A stretch of 49,442 bases of DNA. It comes from Acidimicrobiaceae bacterium (GTDB lineage: Bacteria > Actinomycetota > Acidimicrobiia > Acidimicrobiales > RAAP-2). The translations under genes were made by a program, and so were the position numbers. Below the pieces are notes generated by a model, which was not told the DNA's origin, searched no databases, and was given only the letters and a program-made list of their open reading frames with translations. The DNA is taken from NCBI GenBank assembly GCA_003142095.1, contig PLON01000057.1, forward strand, positions 1 to 49,442, written 5' to 3'. Below are positions 24,661 to 33,546 of the stretch, piece by piece (within the stretch, counting starts at the first letter, position 1; each line of letters begins with the position of its first letter).

Positions 24661-25256
24661 GCCAGCGCGGTGTCTTCCTCGTCTTCGAGGGCATCGACGT
24701 CAGTGGCAAGAGCACTCAGGCTCGGCGCATTGCCGAACGGCATGACGCTCTTTTCACCTTCGAGCCAGGCGACACGCCGCTCGGGGTTGATTTGCGTCAC
24801 TGGCTGCTCGACGCCGGCACGCCCATGGAGCCTCAAACCGAAGCCCTCTTGATGCTCTCCGATCGCTCGCACCACGTCGCGAGCGTGATCGAACCGGCGC
24901 TGCGCGAGGGTCGGTCGGTCGTGAGCGACCGCTACTACGCCTCGACGCTGGCCTACCAGGGGTACGGGCGCGGCGTCGACCTTGCGTTGTTGCAGTCAGC
25001 GAGCGACCTCGCGATCGGCTCGTGCCGCCCCGACGAGACGATCCTGTTGGACGTGTCCCTCAAGGTCGTCAACGAACGACGCGCCCATGATCAAAAGGAC
25101 CGCTTCGAATCGGCCGACGTGGCGTTTCACGAACGCGTGCGCGAGGGATACCTCGAACTGGCCGAGCGAAACGCGTGGATCGTCGTGGACGGCGCGCACG
25201 GTCCCGACGAGGTGGCGCGGGTGATTGACGAACGAGTGGCCCACCTACCCTGGTGA
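24657..25256 (+). CDS. tmk: Thymidylate kinase
   Basis: 199 residues. It phosphorylates dTMP to dTDP. P-loop FEGIDVSGKSTQARR has Val where most family members have Gly (GIDGSGKST). DR motif VVSDRYYASTLAYQG binds the nucleotide, and a short lid follows KDRFES. GTG start overlaps the topA stop (GTGA). The gene is followed by holB after one base, the usual tmk-holB pairing, giving a small DNA-replication operon with topA. Confidence 0.95.
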   Translation: MSQRGVFLVFEGIDVSGKSTQARRIAERHDALFTFEPGDTPLGVDLRHWLLDAGTPMEPQTEALLMLSDRSHHVASVIEPALREGRSVVSDRYYASTLAYQGYGRGVDLALLQSASDLAIGSCRPDETILLDVSLKVVNERRAHDQKDRFESADVAFHERVREGYLELAERNAWIVVDGAHGPDEVARVIDERVAHLPW

Positions 25257-25257
25257 C

Positions 25258-26340
25258 GTGACCGACGTCTTTGACCGCTTAGTGGGCCAGGACCGCGCGG
25301 TCGCCGCCCTTCGTCAGTACGCGCTCAACCCCGTTCACGCGTACCTCTTCAGTGGTCCGCCTGGGGCCAGCGTGCGCGATTCGCTTTTCGCCTTCGCGGC
25401 GGCGCTGCAGTGTCCACGACACGGTTGCGGAGTCTGTGATGTCTGTCGACTCGTTCTCGACGAACAGGACGCCGACGTCTACGTAGCCGAACGTTCAGGC
25501 GTGTCCTGGCGCATGGAAGAGATTCGCGAAGCCGCGCGCGTCGCGCGGCGTCGCCCTCTCGGGTCTGGATACCAGATCATCGTCATTGAAGACGTCGAGT
25601 TAACGACGACTAGTTCGTCACCGAGTGCGTCGGCGCTCTTGAAGTCGCTCGAAGAGCCACCGAGTCGAACGATCTTCCTCTTGAGCGCCGAAGAACTTTC
25701 CGACGCTCTCGACACCATCATCTCGCGTTGCGTCGACGTGAAACTGCACGCACTTCGTGAAGCCGATCTTGCGGCGATACTCGTGGCCGAAGGCGCCTCG
25801 GACGGTACGGCCGTGAGCGCCGCGGCGGCGGCGAACGGCAACCTGCGCCGAGCACGGGTCCTCGTGCGCGATCCGGAACTCGCCCAGCGCGTCGAGCAGT
25901 GGCGCGCTGTGCCGGGTCGCCTCACGGGAAAGCCCTCGGACTCCTCGCGCGTCGCGAAAGAGTTGGCGGCGTCGCTCGACGACGCCATGGATCCGTTGCA
26001 ACAGATGCAACAGGAGGAGCTGGAGCGCCGCGCGAGTGACGCACGCGAGATGGGACTGCGCGTTACCAACAAACGAGACGTTGAGGCACAGTTCAAACGC
26101 GAACAGCGCCGCTTTCGTCTCGACGAACTGCGCTTCGGACTGAGCGCACTGACGGGCGTGTACCGCGAACGGATGATCGACAACATCGAGGCGGGTGTGG
26201 GCGACGCCCAGAGTGAGTATCGGGTGGGCGCATCGTTGCGCGCAATAGACGCCGTCACCGAAGCCAATCGGCGTTTGGACACCAATCTCGACGAGTCACT
26301 CCTCTTGCACGACTTGATGTTTTCCCTCATGGATTTCTAG
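25258..26340 (+). CDS. holB: DNA polymerase III delta-prime subunit
   Basis: 360 residues using GTG 25258, where FDRLVGQDRAVAALR starts the family alignment; a longer frame from 25225 overlaps tmk. AAA+ clamp-loader fold with the four-cysteine zinc module CPRHGCGVCDVC and the SRC-like motif IISRCVDV. The Walker A loop SGPPGASVRDSL lacks the GK[ST], so this subunit should not hydrolyse ATP, as is usual for delta-prime. The C-terminal third (about 235-360) is helical collar. It works with DnaX and HolA, which are not in the window. Confidence 0.9.
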   Translation: MTDVFDRLVGQDRAVAALRQYALNPVHAYLFSGPPGASVRDSLFAFAAALQCPRHGCGVCDVCRLVLDEQDADVYVAERSGVSWRMEEIREAARVARRRPLGSGYQIIVIEDVELTTTSSSPSASALLKSLEEPPSRTIFLLSAEELSDALDTIISRCVDVKLHALREADLAAILVAEGASDGTAVSAAAAANGNLRRARVLVRDPELAQRVEQWRAVPGRLTGKPSDSSRVAKELAASLDDAMDPLQQMQQEELERRASDAREMGLRVTNKRDVEAQFKREQRRFRLDELRFGLSALTGVYRERMIDNIEAGVGDAQSEYRVGASLRAIDAVTEANRRLDTNLDESLLLHDLMFSLMDF

Positions 26341-26384
26341 GCTCGAGGAGCGAAGGAAATCGATCGTGTAATGTTGCTCTCTGC

Positions 26385-26460
<76 letters not shown>

Positions 26461-26601
26461 TTCAGCGCGCGGTGATTCTCCGTTCCTCCTCTCCGTTGTG
26501 AAGGGGCAAGGTGCGTGCAAGGTGCGGCAGTGCAATCGCTTGATGGGTTTGACCCTCAAGGAGGACCGCCATCGGTGCCCTAGCGCTGTAGCGTCTGTGT
26601 C

Positions 26602-26826
26602 GTGAAGTGGCTTTTCCAGCGAGACGTGCAAATCTATCTGGCGATGGGAATCGTCGAGGTGGTTTTAGGTCTCATCGGAGTCTTCACTCACCGACACGGC
26701 GGGATGAGCGGGTGGAGTTGGGTTTTTGTAGCGCTCGGCGTTCTCTTCATCGGCCGAGCTTTGGTGGGAGCGCGACGCGACGACGCGACGGTGTCTCAGG
26801 CCAAGCCCCGTGCGCCCCGAGCATGA
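26602..26826 (+). CDS. Small two-helix membrane protein
   Basis: 74 residues, GTG start, no clear ribosome-binding site. Two hydrophobic helices (IYLAMGIVEVVLGLIGVF and WSWVFVALGVLFIGRALVG) with a short His-rich loop and a basic cytoplasmic tail. I do not recognise the family. High GC3 and a plausible hydrophobic pattern argue for a real gene, but an overlapping alternative frame at 26607 exists. In the same frame, coding-like sequence continues after its stop. Confidence 0.5.
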   Translation: MKWLFQRDVQIYLAMGIVEVVLGLIGVFTHRHGGMSGWSWVFVALGVLFIGRALVGARRDDATVSQAKPRAPRA

Positions 26827-27027
26827 AGTCGCGACCCAAGCAAATCGAAACAGACGCAGACGTCTGAGAGTTTCACCGAGCCGATCACGCTGACGGGGCG
26901 ATTCACGAAGAGCTCGGTGGTTGCGTACAAGACGGTGGCCCTCACGGGTACGTTCCCCTCTCCCGCCATCTGCGAGATCCAGACTCCAAACACGTACGCC
27001 GACGAATGGAACATCAACGATAAGTAA
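26827..27027 (+). pseudogene. Coding-like remnant after the small membrane protein
   Basis: The frame remains open for 66 codons to TAA at 27025, with strong GC3 and Thr-rich content (EPITLTGRFTKSSVVAYKT, then TFPSPAICEIQTPNTYADEW). There is no ATG and only one GTG inside it. It may be the end of an exported protein whose start is lost, or the continuation of the preceding gene after a stop-forming mutation. No family recognised. Confidence 0.35.
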
Positions 27028-27099
27028 GTCCAATCGTCGCGGATTGAAACGGCGCGCAGTGGCCGATAGGCTCGCTGGGATCAAGGGGAGGAACGATCG

Positions 27100-28299
27100 T
27101 TGGCATCGAAGCTAGGCGAGGGCGGCCGCGCAACGGAGAGTTCGTTGGCCGCCGCCGCAGTGCGCCTTGAGCACGTCACCAAGAAGTACAAGTCGATGGT
27201 CGCCGTCGACGACCTGTCGCTGGAGTTGGCTCCGGGAGAATTCTTCGCATTGCTTGGTCCCTCGGGTTGCGGAAAGACGACGACTCTGCGAATGGTGGGC
27301 GGCTTCGATCAACCCACCTCGGGGCGAATATTTCTCGGTGGCGACGACATTACGTGGACGCCACCGTACCGGCGTGACGTCAACACGGTCTTTCAGTCGT
27401 ACGCACTCTTCCCCCACCTCAGCGTCTTTGACAACGTCGCCTTCGGACTACGACGAAAAGGTACCGACAAGCGTGAAGTGAGTCAGTTGGTCGAAGAACA
27501 CCTCGAACTGTTAGGACTCGGTGGGTTCGGTCCCCGGCCCGCGACGCAACTCTCCGGTGGTCAACAACAGCGCGTCGCTCTCGCGCGCGCTCTCGTGAAC
27601 CGACCCCGAGTGCTGTTATTGGACGAGCCGATGGGTGCGCTCGACGCCAAGATACGTAAATCCATGCAACTCGAACTCAAGCGCATTCAGCGCGAGGTCG
27701 GCATCACGTTTCTTTACGTCACTCACGATCAAGACGAAGCAATGGCGCTCGGTGACCGCTTGGCCGTCATGCACGGCGGGCGCTACGAAGATCTGGGCGA
27801 GCCCCAGCGGGTCTACGACCAGCCCGCGACGCAGTTCGTGGCGGAGTTTCTGGGTGCGTGCAATCTCTTAGCGGTGAACCCTGATCACGACCGGCTGTGC
27901 CTGCCCGACGGCAGCGTGATTGGCGCGCGACTCGGAACCATGGCGTCAACGCCGAGTCTGATCCGTCAAGTGGGCGTGCGCCCCGAGAAGATGCAGTTGC
28001 GGCGCGTCGACCACTCGGACGCAACGTCGCCCTCGAGCGCGACCAACCGGGTGAACGCCACCGTTGATTCGGTCGTGTACCTCGGCGCCACCTCGGAGTA
28101 CGAACTCACGTCGTCGTGGGGCGGGCACCTTCACGTCGTCGCTCAAAACATCGACGACGCCGACCGGCTACGCCCGGGAGATCACGTCACGGCCTCGTGG
28201 CACGTGGAGCACGGCTTCGCGTTGCCCGCAGACAACGCCACGGTGACGCCCGTCGAAGAACCGACACGTGAGGCGAAGGAAGCCTCACGTGTCAACTGA
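27100..28299 (+). CDS. potA: Spermidine/putrescine ABC importer, ATPase
   Basis: 399 residues. ABC domain: Walker A LLGPSGCGKTTTLRM, Q-loop VFQSYALFPH, signature LSGGQQQRVALARAL, Walker B VLLLDEPMGALD and the His switch YVTHDQDEA. A C-terminal TOBE domain (about 290-370) is typical of polyamine/sugar importers. The start is TTG, with AAGGGGAGG eight bases upstream. First gene of potADBC, overlapping potD. Polyamine is the likely substrate, although related systems import iron or other cations. Confidence 0.9.
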   Translation: MASKLGEGGRATESSLAAAAVRLEHVTKKYKSMVAVDDLSLELAPGEFFALLGPSGCGKTTTLRMVGGFDQPTSGRIFLGGDDITWTPPYRRDVNTVFQSYALFPHLSVFDNVAFGLRRKGTDKREVSQLVEEHLELLGLGGFGPRPATQLSGGQQQRVALARALVNRPRVLLLDEPMGALDAKIRKSMQLELKRIQREVGITFLYVTHDQDEAMALGDRLAVMHGGRYEDLGEPQRVYDQPATQFVAEFLGACNLLAVNPDHDRLCLPDGSVIGARLGTMASTPSLIRQVGVRPEKMQLRRVDHSDATSPSSATNRVNATVDSVVYLGATSEYELTSSWGGHLHVVAQNIDDADRLRPGDHVTASWHVEHGFALPADNATVTPVEEPTREAKEASRVN

Positions 28300-29542
28300 G
28301 CCGGACCCGAGTCCCCGCGCACCGCAGGTAGACGCCGCTCTCCTGCGCGGTCTGACGCAGCGCCGTTTTCCGCGACGGGCGATGTTGCGCTCCGCGGGTG
28401 CCGGTGGGGGCCTGCTCGGGATGTCATCATTGTTGGCCGCGTGCGGTATCGCCGGTTCGGAAAGCCGCGAAGGTTCGCACAAGGTTGATTGGGCCGCGTA
28501 CTGGCGCGATCAAAAGAGGACGGGCGAACTCAACTTCGCTAACTGGCCCCTGTACATCGACTCCGAGCACGGTAAGTCTGAGTCACTGGCGCTCTTTAGT
28601 AAAGCCTCGGGCATCAAAGTTGACTACGAAGCGGTCATCCAAAATGACGCACCGTTCTACGCAACCATCGAGCCACTTCTCGCGGCACAAGAGTCGACGG
28701 GATATGACATCATCGTCATGACCAACGGCTGGTACTTGACCCAGCTCATCAACGGCAACTTTCTGGTGGAGCTCGACCACTCCAAACTCCCCAACTTCGC
28801 GCGCTACGCGAGTCCCCTCGTGAAGGACCCCAATTACGACCCCGGCAATAAGTTCTCTGTCACGTGGCAGACCGGATTCACGGGTATCGCCTACAACACC
28901 AAGTTCATCAAGCGTCCCATCACGAGTTTTAACGACCTGGCCGATCCGGCGTTCAAAGGTCACGTGGGCATGATGAACGACAACACCGAGATCGGTAGCG
29001 CGGCGCTTCTTCGTATGGGCATTAAGCCGGAGAATTCAACACCCGAACAGTGGCAGGAATCGACGAAGTGGCTCGAAAAGCAACGTGAGCTGGTGCTTGG
29101 CTACTACGACCAGAGCTACATCCAGTACCTGGAAAACGAAGATACCTGGATCACTCAAGCCTGGTCAGGAGACATTTTCCAAGCAAACCTGTCGGGCTAT
29201 CCGCACCTCAAGTACGTGGTTCCCAAAGAGGGGCAGATTGCCTGGCACGACAACATGTTGATACCGCGCCAAGCGCAGAACCCCCTCAGCGCCTTGGATT
29301 GGATGAACTTCTACTACACGCCGAAAATCTCCGGCATCGTAGAAGATTGGGTGAATTACGTCTGTCCCGTGCCTATGGCGCAGGAGTACATATCGACCGT
29401 CCTGAAGGATCCGACCGTGGCGAACAGTTCGCTGGTCTTTCCCTCCGCCGCCATCAATCAACAGTCGTACGAGTATTACGTCTACAAGGACTACGACGAG
29501 TACCAAACCTGGAACGACATCTACAACCCGATCATCGAATGA
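28289..29542 (+). CDS. potD: Polyamine ABC importer, substrate-binding lipoprotein
   Basis: 417 residues with GTG 28289 (GAAGGAAG upstream). The N-terminus has an Arg-rich stretch QRRFPRR and the lipobox LLAAC with Cys52, so it is a lipoprotein, possibly Tat-exported. The mature part is PotD-like: LNFANWPLYID, GYDIIVMTNGWYLTQLI, FSVTWQTGFTGIAYNT and the aromatic C-terminal part EYYVYKDYDEYQTW. It delivers polyamine to the permeases. The stop overlaps the potB ATG (ATGA). An alternative start at 28268 would overlap potA further and lacks a ribosome site. Confidence 0.9.
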   Translation: MSTEPDPSPRAPQVDAALLRGLTQRRFPRRAMLRSAGAGGGLLGMSSLLAACGIAGSESREGSHKVDWAAYWRDQKRTGELNFANWPLYIDSEHGKSESLALFSKASGIKVDYEAVIQNDAPFYATIEPLLAAQESTGYDIIVMTNGWYLTQLINGNFLVELDHSKLPNFARYASPLVKDPNYDPGNKFSVTWQTGFTGIAYNTKFIKRPITSFNDLADPAFKGHVGMMNDNTEIGSAALLRMGIKPENSTPEQWQESTKWLEKQRELVLGYYDQSYIQYLENEDTWITQAWSGDIFQANLSGYPHLKYVVPKEGQIAWHDNMLIPRQAQNPLSALDWMNFYYTPKISGIVEDWVNYVCPVPMAQEYISTVLKDPTVANSSLVFPSAAINQQSYEYYVYKDYDEYQTWNDIYNPIIE

Positions 29543-30456
29543 CGACCGACGCACCCGTACTCGCGAAGCCGGCTAGCCGGCGACCTAGCTGGATACGCCG
29601 TCACAGTCCGCCTTACTGGCTAAGCCTGATCGGCGGCGGGTGGATGTTGGCGTTTTTCCTCATTCCGCTCGTCTCGGGACTGATCGTGTCGCTCGAGACG
29701 GGTAACCCGCTGACGGGCTATCACCTGACGTGGAACTGGGCCATCTACCAGCAGCTGTTCGTCCACTCCGATATCCCGTACACGACCTTCTTCCTGCGAT
29801 CGCTGTACTACGGCGCCGCGACGACGGTGCTCTCCATAGTCATCTCCTACCCCATGGCGTACTACATCGCCTTCAAAGTAAAAGAGCGCTGGAAGAGCCC
29901 GCTGCTCTTTCTCGTCCTATTGTCGTTCTTCGTTTCGTTCGTTATTCGCACCGACATGTGGGCCTTCATCCTTTCGAACCAAGGGATCGTGATTACCGCG
30001 CTGCGAGATCTGCACCTCGTCGGAAAGAACTTCCATATTCTCGGCACGTCGAACGCGGTGATTGGCGGCGACGTGTATAACAACTTGGCCTTTATGGTCC
30101 TGCCGATCTACGTGGCGCTCGAGCGCATCGACGGTCGAATCCTCGAAGCTGCGCGTGACCTCTATTCGAACGGGCGCCAGGTCTTCCTGCGCGTGGTGTT
30201 GCCGCTGTCGAGGGCGGGAATATTCGCGGGCGTCCTGCTCGTGTTCATCACGACCGTCGGTGACCCGGTGGTGTCGTCGCTGCTCGGCGGGGTTGGCACG
30301 TACACCATCGGTCAAGCCATTCAAGACTCGTATCTGACCAACCAGCAGTTCAACGTGGCGGCGGCACTCTCTACCGCACTGATGGTGGTACTCGGTCTCA
30401 TCATGTTCATCTACGCCAAAGTCTTTGGCACGCAAAACATCGAGAACCTGGTCTAA
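29539..30456 (+). CDS. potB: Polyamine ABC importer, permease 1
   Basis: 305 residues, six membrane helices (first about 30-50, WMLAFFLIPLVSGLIV). The EAA loop for contact with PotA is EAARDLYSNGRQVFLRVVLP. ATG overlaps the potD stop; a longer frame from 29299 is the overlap with potD and is rejected. Forms the channel with PotC. Stop and next start share one base (TAATG). Confidence 0.92.
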   Translation: MTTDAPVLAKPASRRPSWIRRHSPPYWLSLIGGGWMLAFFLIPLVSGLIVSLETGNPLTGYHLTWNWAIYQQLFVHSDIPYTTFFLRSLYYGAATTVLSIVISYPMAYYIAFKVKERWKSPLLFLVLLSFFVSFVIRTDMWAFILSNQGIVITALRDLHLVGKNFHILGTSNAVIGGDVYNNLAFMVLPIYVALERIDGRILEAARDLYSNGRQVFLRVVLPLSRAGIFAGVLLVFITTVGDPVVSSLLGGVGTYTIGQAIQDSYLTNQQFNVAAALSTALMVVLGLIMFIYAKVFGTQNIENLV

Positions 30457-31340
30457 TGGCGTCGCTCACACGTACTCGAGATGGCCGCACGCGCAGCCCG
30501 TGGCTCAGCGGGTTCTACTGGTTGGTCATCTTCATCACGTTCGTGCCCATCGTCGTGATGGTTCTTTACAGCTTCAATAACGCCCCCACGAGTCGAATCA
30601 CGTTTGTCTGGGCCGGCTTTACCACGTACTGGTATCGCAATCTCACTCAAGTGGACGGACTCTCGCACGCCTTCGTGACGTCACTCGAGGTGGCCGTTAT
30701 CTCGTCCGTGGTGTCAATCGTCATCGGTACGCCACTGTCGATGGCGCTCGGTCGATACCGTTTCTGGGGTAAAGGGTTCCTCAGTTCCATGGTCTTCGCG
30801 GACATCGCCGCCCCGGCCATTGTGGTCGGGGCGGCCTCGTTGTCGTTCTTCCTCTCGATCAATCTCGACACGGGTCTCCTGACGATCTTGATCGCGCACA
30901 TTGCGTTCAACGTCGCCTACGTCGTGGTGGTGGTGCGCGCTCGTCTCTCGGGGATGGATAGCGCGATCGAAGACGCGGCCCGAGATCTTGGCGCGGGACC
31001 CCTAACCACGTTTACGCGCGTCACGCTGCCGCTGCTCTGGCCGGCGCTACTCGCGGCAGGACTCCTCGCCTTCGCCATGTCCATTGACGACTACGTCATC
31101 ACCAGCTTCGTCGCCGGCTCCACAGTGACCTTCCCGCTCTTCGTGTACGGCGCCGCGAAGGTTGGCCTACCCCCTCAGGTTCTCTGCTTCGGCACGATCA
31201 TCTTCTTCGTCGGACTCCTACTGGCGCTCGCGAATGGCGTCCTCAATCGCCGTCACCTTATTGCTCGGGCTGCGACCGAAGACGACGCGATCGCTGTTAT
31301 CCAACAACGCGAGGTTGAAGTCGCCCCCGTGAGGGTCTAG
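30456..31340 (+). CDS. potC: Polyamine ABC importer, permease 2
   Basis: 294 residues, six helices beginning WLVIFITFVPIVVMVLYSF. EAA loop EDAARDLGAGPLTTFTRVTLP, and the SIDDYVITSFVAG segment that is characteristic of PotC. Last gene of the importer operon. Its TAG stop sits within CTAG and is read on both strands as the stop of the convergent SIMPL gene, so no terminator separates the two. Confidence 0.92.
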   Translation: MASLTRTRDGRTRSPWLSGFYWLVIFITFVPIVVMVLYSFNNAPTSRITFVWAGFTTYWYRNLTQVDGLSHAFVTSLEVAVISSVVSIVIGTPLSMALGRYRFWGKGFLSSMVFADIAAPAIVVGAASLSFFLSINLDTGLLTILIAHIAFNVAYVVVVVRARLSGMDSAIEDAARDLGAGPLTTFTRVTLPLLWPALLAAGLLAFAMSIDDYVITSFVAGSTVTFPLFVYGAAKVGLPPQVLCFGTIIFFVGLLLALANGVLNRRHLIARAATEDDAIAVIQQREVEVAPVRV

Positions 31341-32122
31341 CTCGCGAGCGAGTAGACGACCTGGACCTGGACGTTGATCGACTGCGAGCCGGCCTGCACT
31401 GGAACGTGATTCGCAGACGCGGCCGACGCGAACTCCTTGAAGGGGTAGACAATTCCGGTCGACCCGGTGTTCTCTTCGTCGACCACCTTCACGATTGAAA
31501 CCACCGTGGTCCCGCCGCCCTTCGCGATCTGACTCGCCTCGGTGTGCGCGTTACGGATCGCGCGGGCCCTCGCCGCCGCGAGGAATTTCGATTGGTTGGA
31601 GATCGAAAACGTGATCCCGCTCAGTTGGATGCCGTTACCGACGGCCTTGGCCGCGGCGTTGATGGCGTCTCCCACTTTCGCGATGTCGTGCGACGTGACG
31701 TTGAGGTTGTCCTGCGCGGTGAAGTTGACGATGTTGCCGGCCGCATTCGTGCTGTCGTAGATGTTGAGGCCTGACGTTTGCAGGTTCTTCTTCGTGATGC
31801 CGTTCTTCAGCAGTGTGGCCTCAAGAGCCGCCGTCTTCTGGTTGTTGTCTTCGAGGGCCGCGTTGGCGCTGAGTGCGGTCGTCGAGACGCCGATCTGAAA
31901 GCTCACGGTGTTGGGCGTGCCGGTGACCGTACCCGAGCCCGTGACGGTGATGGTCGCCGCCGCTGCGCTCTTGGCGCGACCGAGAGCCACCCCGGTGAAG
32001 GCAATGGCCGCGATCACGATGGCGAAGACCGGCAGGAAGATGATCCGGGCCGAGTAGCGCCGGGACCGCTCATTGGCGTGCGCGTGGGGGGTCTCATCGG
32101 GGGTGTCAAGGTGGTCGCTCAC
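31337..32122 (-). CDS. Membrane-anchored SIMPL-domain (DUF541) protein
   Basis: 261 residues using GTG 32122, which has AAAGGAGA upstream. One membrane helix (IIFLPVFAIVIAAIAFTGVA, about residues 27-46) places the rest outside. The SIMPL/DUF541 domain opens ATITVTGSGTVTGTPN and continues LEATLLKNGITKKNLQTSGL and ends QVQVVYSL. Such proteins occur in envelope stress settings (YggE, BP26), but the exact function is not established. It stands between the polyamine importer and the murD2 operon with no clear link to either. Confidence 0.85.
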   Translation of the reverse strand: MSDHLDTPDETPHAHANERSRRYSARIIFLPVFAIVIAAIAFTGVALGRAKSAAAATITVTGSGTVTGTPNTVSFQIGVSTTALSANAALEDNNQKTAALEATLLKNGITKKNLQTSGLNIYDSTNAAGNIVNFTAQDNLNVTSHDIAKVGDAINAAAKAVGNGIQLSGITFSISNQSKFLAAARARAIRNAHTEASQIAKGGGTTVVSIVKVVDEENTGSTGIVYPFKEFASAASANHVPVQAGSQSINVQVQVVYSLAS

Positions 32123-32241
32123 GGTGTCTCCTTTGTCCACGGGCGACGTTCGCGTCGTGGCGACGATGGCGGCCCAAGTCCGTTGCTCGTCGTACTAGGT
32201 AACTGTCGTGAGGTCGCGAAACTTTCGTGGAACTTGAGAAA

Positions 32242-33546
32242 CTACGAAACGAGCGAGCGAACGATCGTCGTAAAGTCGTCCGAACGTTCCTCCCAGTTGT
32301 GATAGCGATCGAAGCTCGGAGCGGCCGGGGAGAGCAAAACCACACCACCGGTGTCAAGTGAAATTCGCGCGAGTTGGACGGCTTCGAGCATGGACGAGGC
32401 AATGTGCTGGACGAGGTCGTGGCGACGTTGACGCACTTCATCCGAGAGGCGAGCACCCGCATTGCCCATCGTGATGAGCGTCGTCGGGGCTGTTCGCGCG
32501 ACCAGCGCCTCAGCTAATTCCGCGTAGTCGACGCCTCGGTCGAACCCGCCCGCGATGAGAGCGACGGGATCGTGAGAAAAGACGTCGAGGGCCGCGAGGG
32601 CCGGAAGCACCGACGTCGCGAGTCCGTCGTCGACGTAGCGAATAGTCGCCGAACCGGCGGACTCGCTCGCGACGAGGGTCAGTCGTCCGCGCAGCGGCGT
32701 GAACTCCGACGCCCGTTGTTGAACGGCGGCGCGAACGGTGTCAATCGATTCGCCGGTGAGTGTCGCCGCCGCCGCGAGGGCAACGGCCACGTTGGCGTCG
32801 TTGTGCTCACCAATGAGTCCGAGTGACGACGCGAGCGATGTCGAATCGCTCGCCACGTAGCGCAACGTTCCACCGATCTGCGCCTCGTGCTCGTGCAGCG
32901 TGGCGTTGTCGGCGACAAGAGTGACGTGCTCACCCGGAGCGCGAGTGAGAGAAAGCTTGTCGTGGCGATACTGCTCCAGCGAGCCGTGCCAGTCCACGTG
33001 GTCTTCCCCGAGGGACGTCACGACGACGACCCGCGGCGCGATGTCGAGGTCAACGACCTGAAAGCTGGAGACTTCGAGAACGAGCCAGCCCTCGCTCGTG
33101 TCGACGTTCGGGTCGTAGGGGGGCTGGCCGATGTTGCCCAGGCGCTGGGCGCGTTGGCCGAGGCTCTCGAGAAAGAACGTGATGAGCGAGGTGGTGGTGG
33201 ATTTCCCCTTGGTGCCGGTGACGGCGACGACACGATGGAGATCCGTATCGTGCAACCAGAGGTTGAGAGCCGAGGTAACGGTGACGCCTTTTCGCTCGAG
33301 TTCGAGAACGTCGGCACGACGTCGGGGAATGCCGGGACTCTTTAAGACGACGTCGCAGGTGGCGAGCGCGTCCAGCCCCCCGTGATCGGTCACCAGGACG
33401 TCGTCACCGACGCCATCCGCATCGTCGACGACTATGTATTCGGCGACGCCGCGCAGGCGAGCCGCCGCGGCGCGACCTTCGACGCCGAATCCAAAGATTC
33501 CGACACGCTTACCTGCGAGGTCAGCGAAGCCAGTGGGCCGGAACAC
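32242..33546 (-). CDS. murD2: MurD-like ligase, probable MurD2 (UDP-MurNAc-L-Ala--L-Glu ligase)
   Basis: 434 residues with GTG 33546 (GGAAGGACC upstream). Mur ligase layout: N-terminal Rossmann domain KRVGIFGFGVEGRAAA, ATP loop VVAVTGTKGKSTTTSL (residues 107-121), central NIGQPPYD and LVLEVSSFQ, then GLIGEHNDANVAVALAAA and the C-terminal domain with IAGGFDRGVDYAEL. MurD normally adds D-Glu to UDP-MurNAc-L-Ala. With murL directly upstream, overlapping by 26 bases, the MurD2 version that adds L-Glu is the better reading. Longer frames to 33768 are the overlap with murL. Sequence alone cannot separate L- from D-Glu use. Confidence 0.8.
   Translation of the reverse strand: MFRPTGFADLAGKRVGIFGFGVEGRAAAARLRGVAEYIVVDDADGVGDDVLVTDHGGLDALATCDVVLKSPGIPRRRADVLELERKGVTVTSALNLWLHDTDLHRVVAVTGTKGKSTTTSLITFFLESLGQRAQRLGNIGQPPYDPNVDTSEGWLVLEVSSFQVVDLDIAPRVVVVTSLGEDHVDWHGSLEQYRHDKLSLTRAPGEHVTLVADNATLHEHEAQIGGTLRYVASDSTSLASSLGLIGEHNDANVAVALAAAATLTGESIDTVRAAVQQRASEFTPLRGRLTLVASESAGSATIRYVDDGLATSVLPALAALDVFSHDPVALIAGGFDRGVDYAELAEALVARTAPTTLITMGNAGARLSDEVRQRRHDLVQHIASSMLEAVQLARISLDTGGVVLLSPAAPSFDRYHNWEERSDDFTTIVRSLVS

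Noticed and set aside
25225-25257. Earlier start for holB inside tmk
   Set aside because: The family N-terminus (VFDRLVGQ) begins right after GTG 25258; the extra 11 residues only reflect the overlap.
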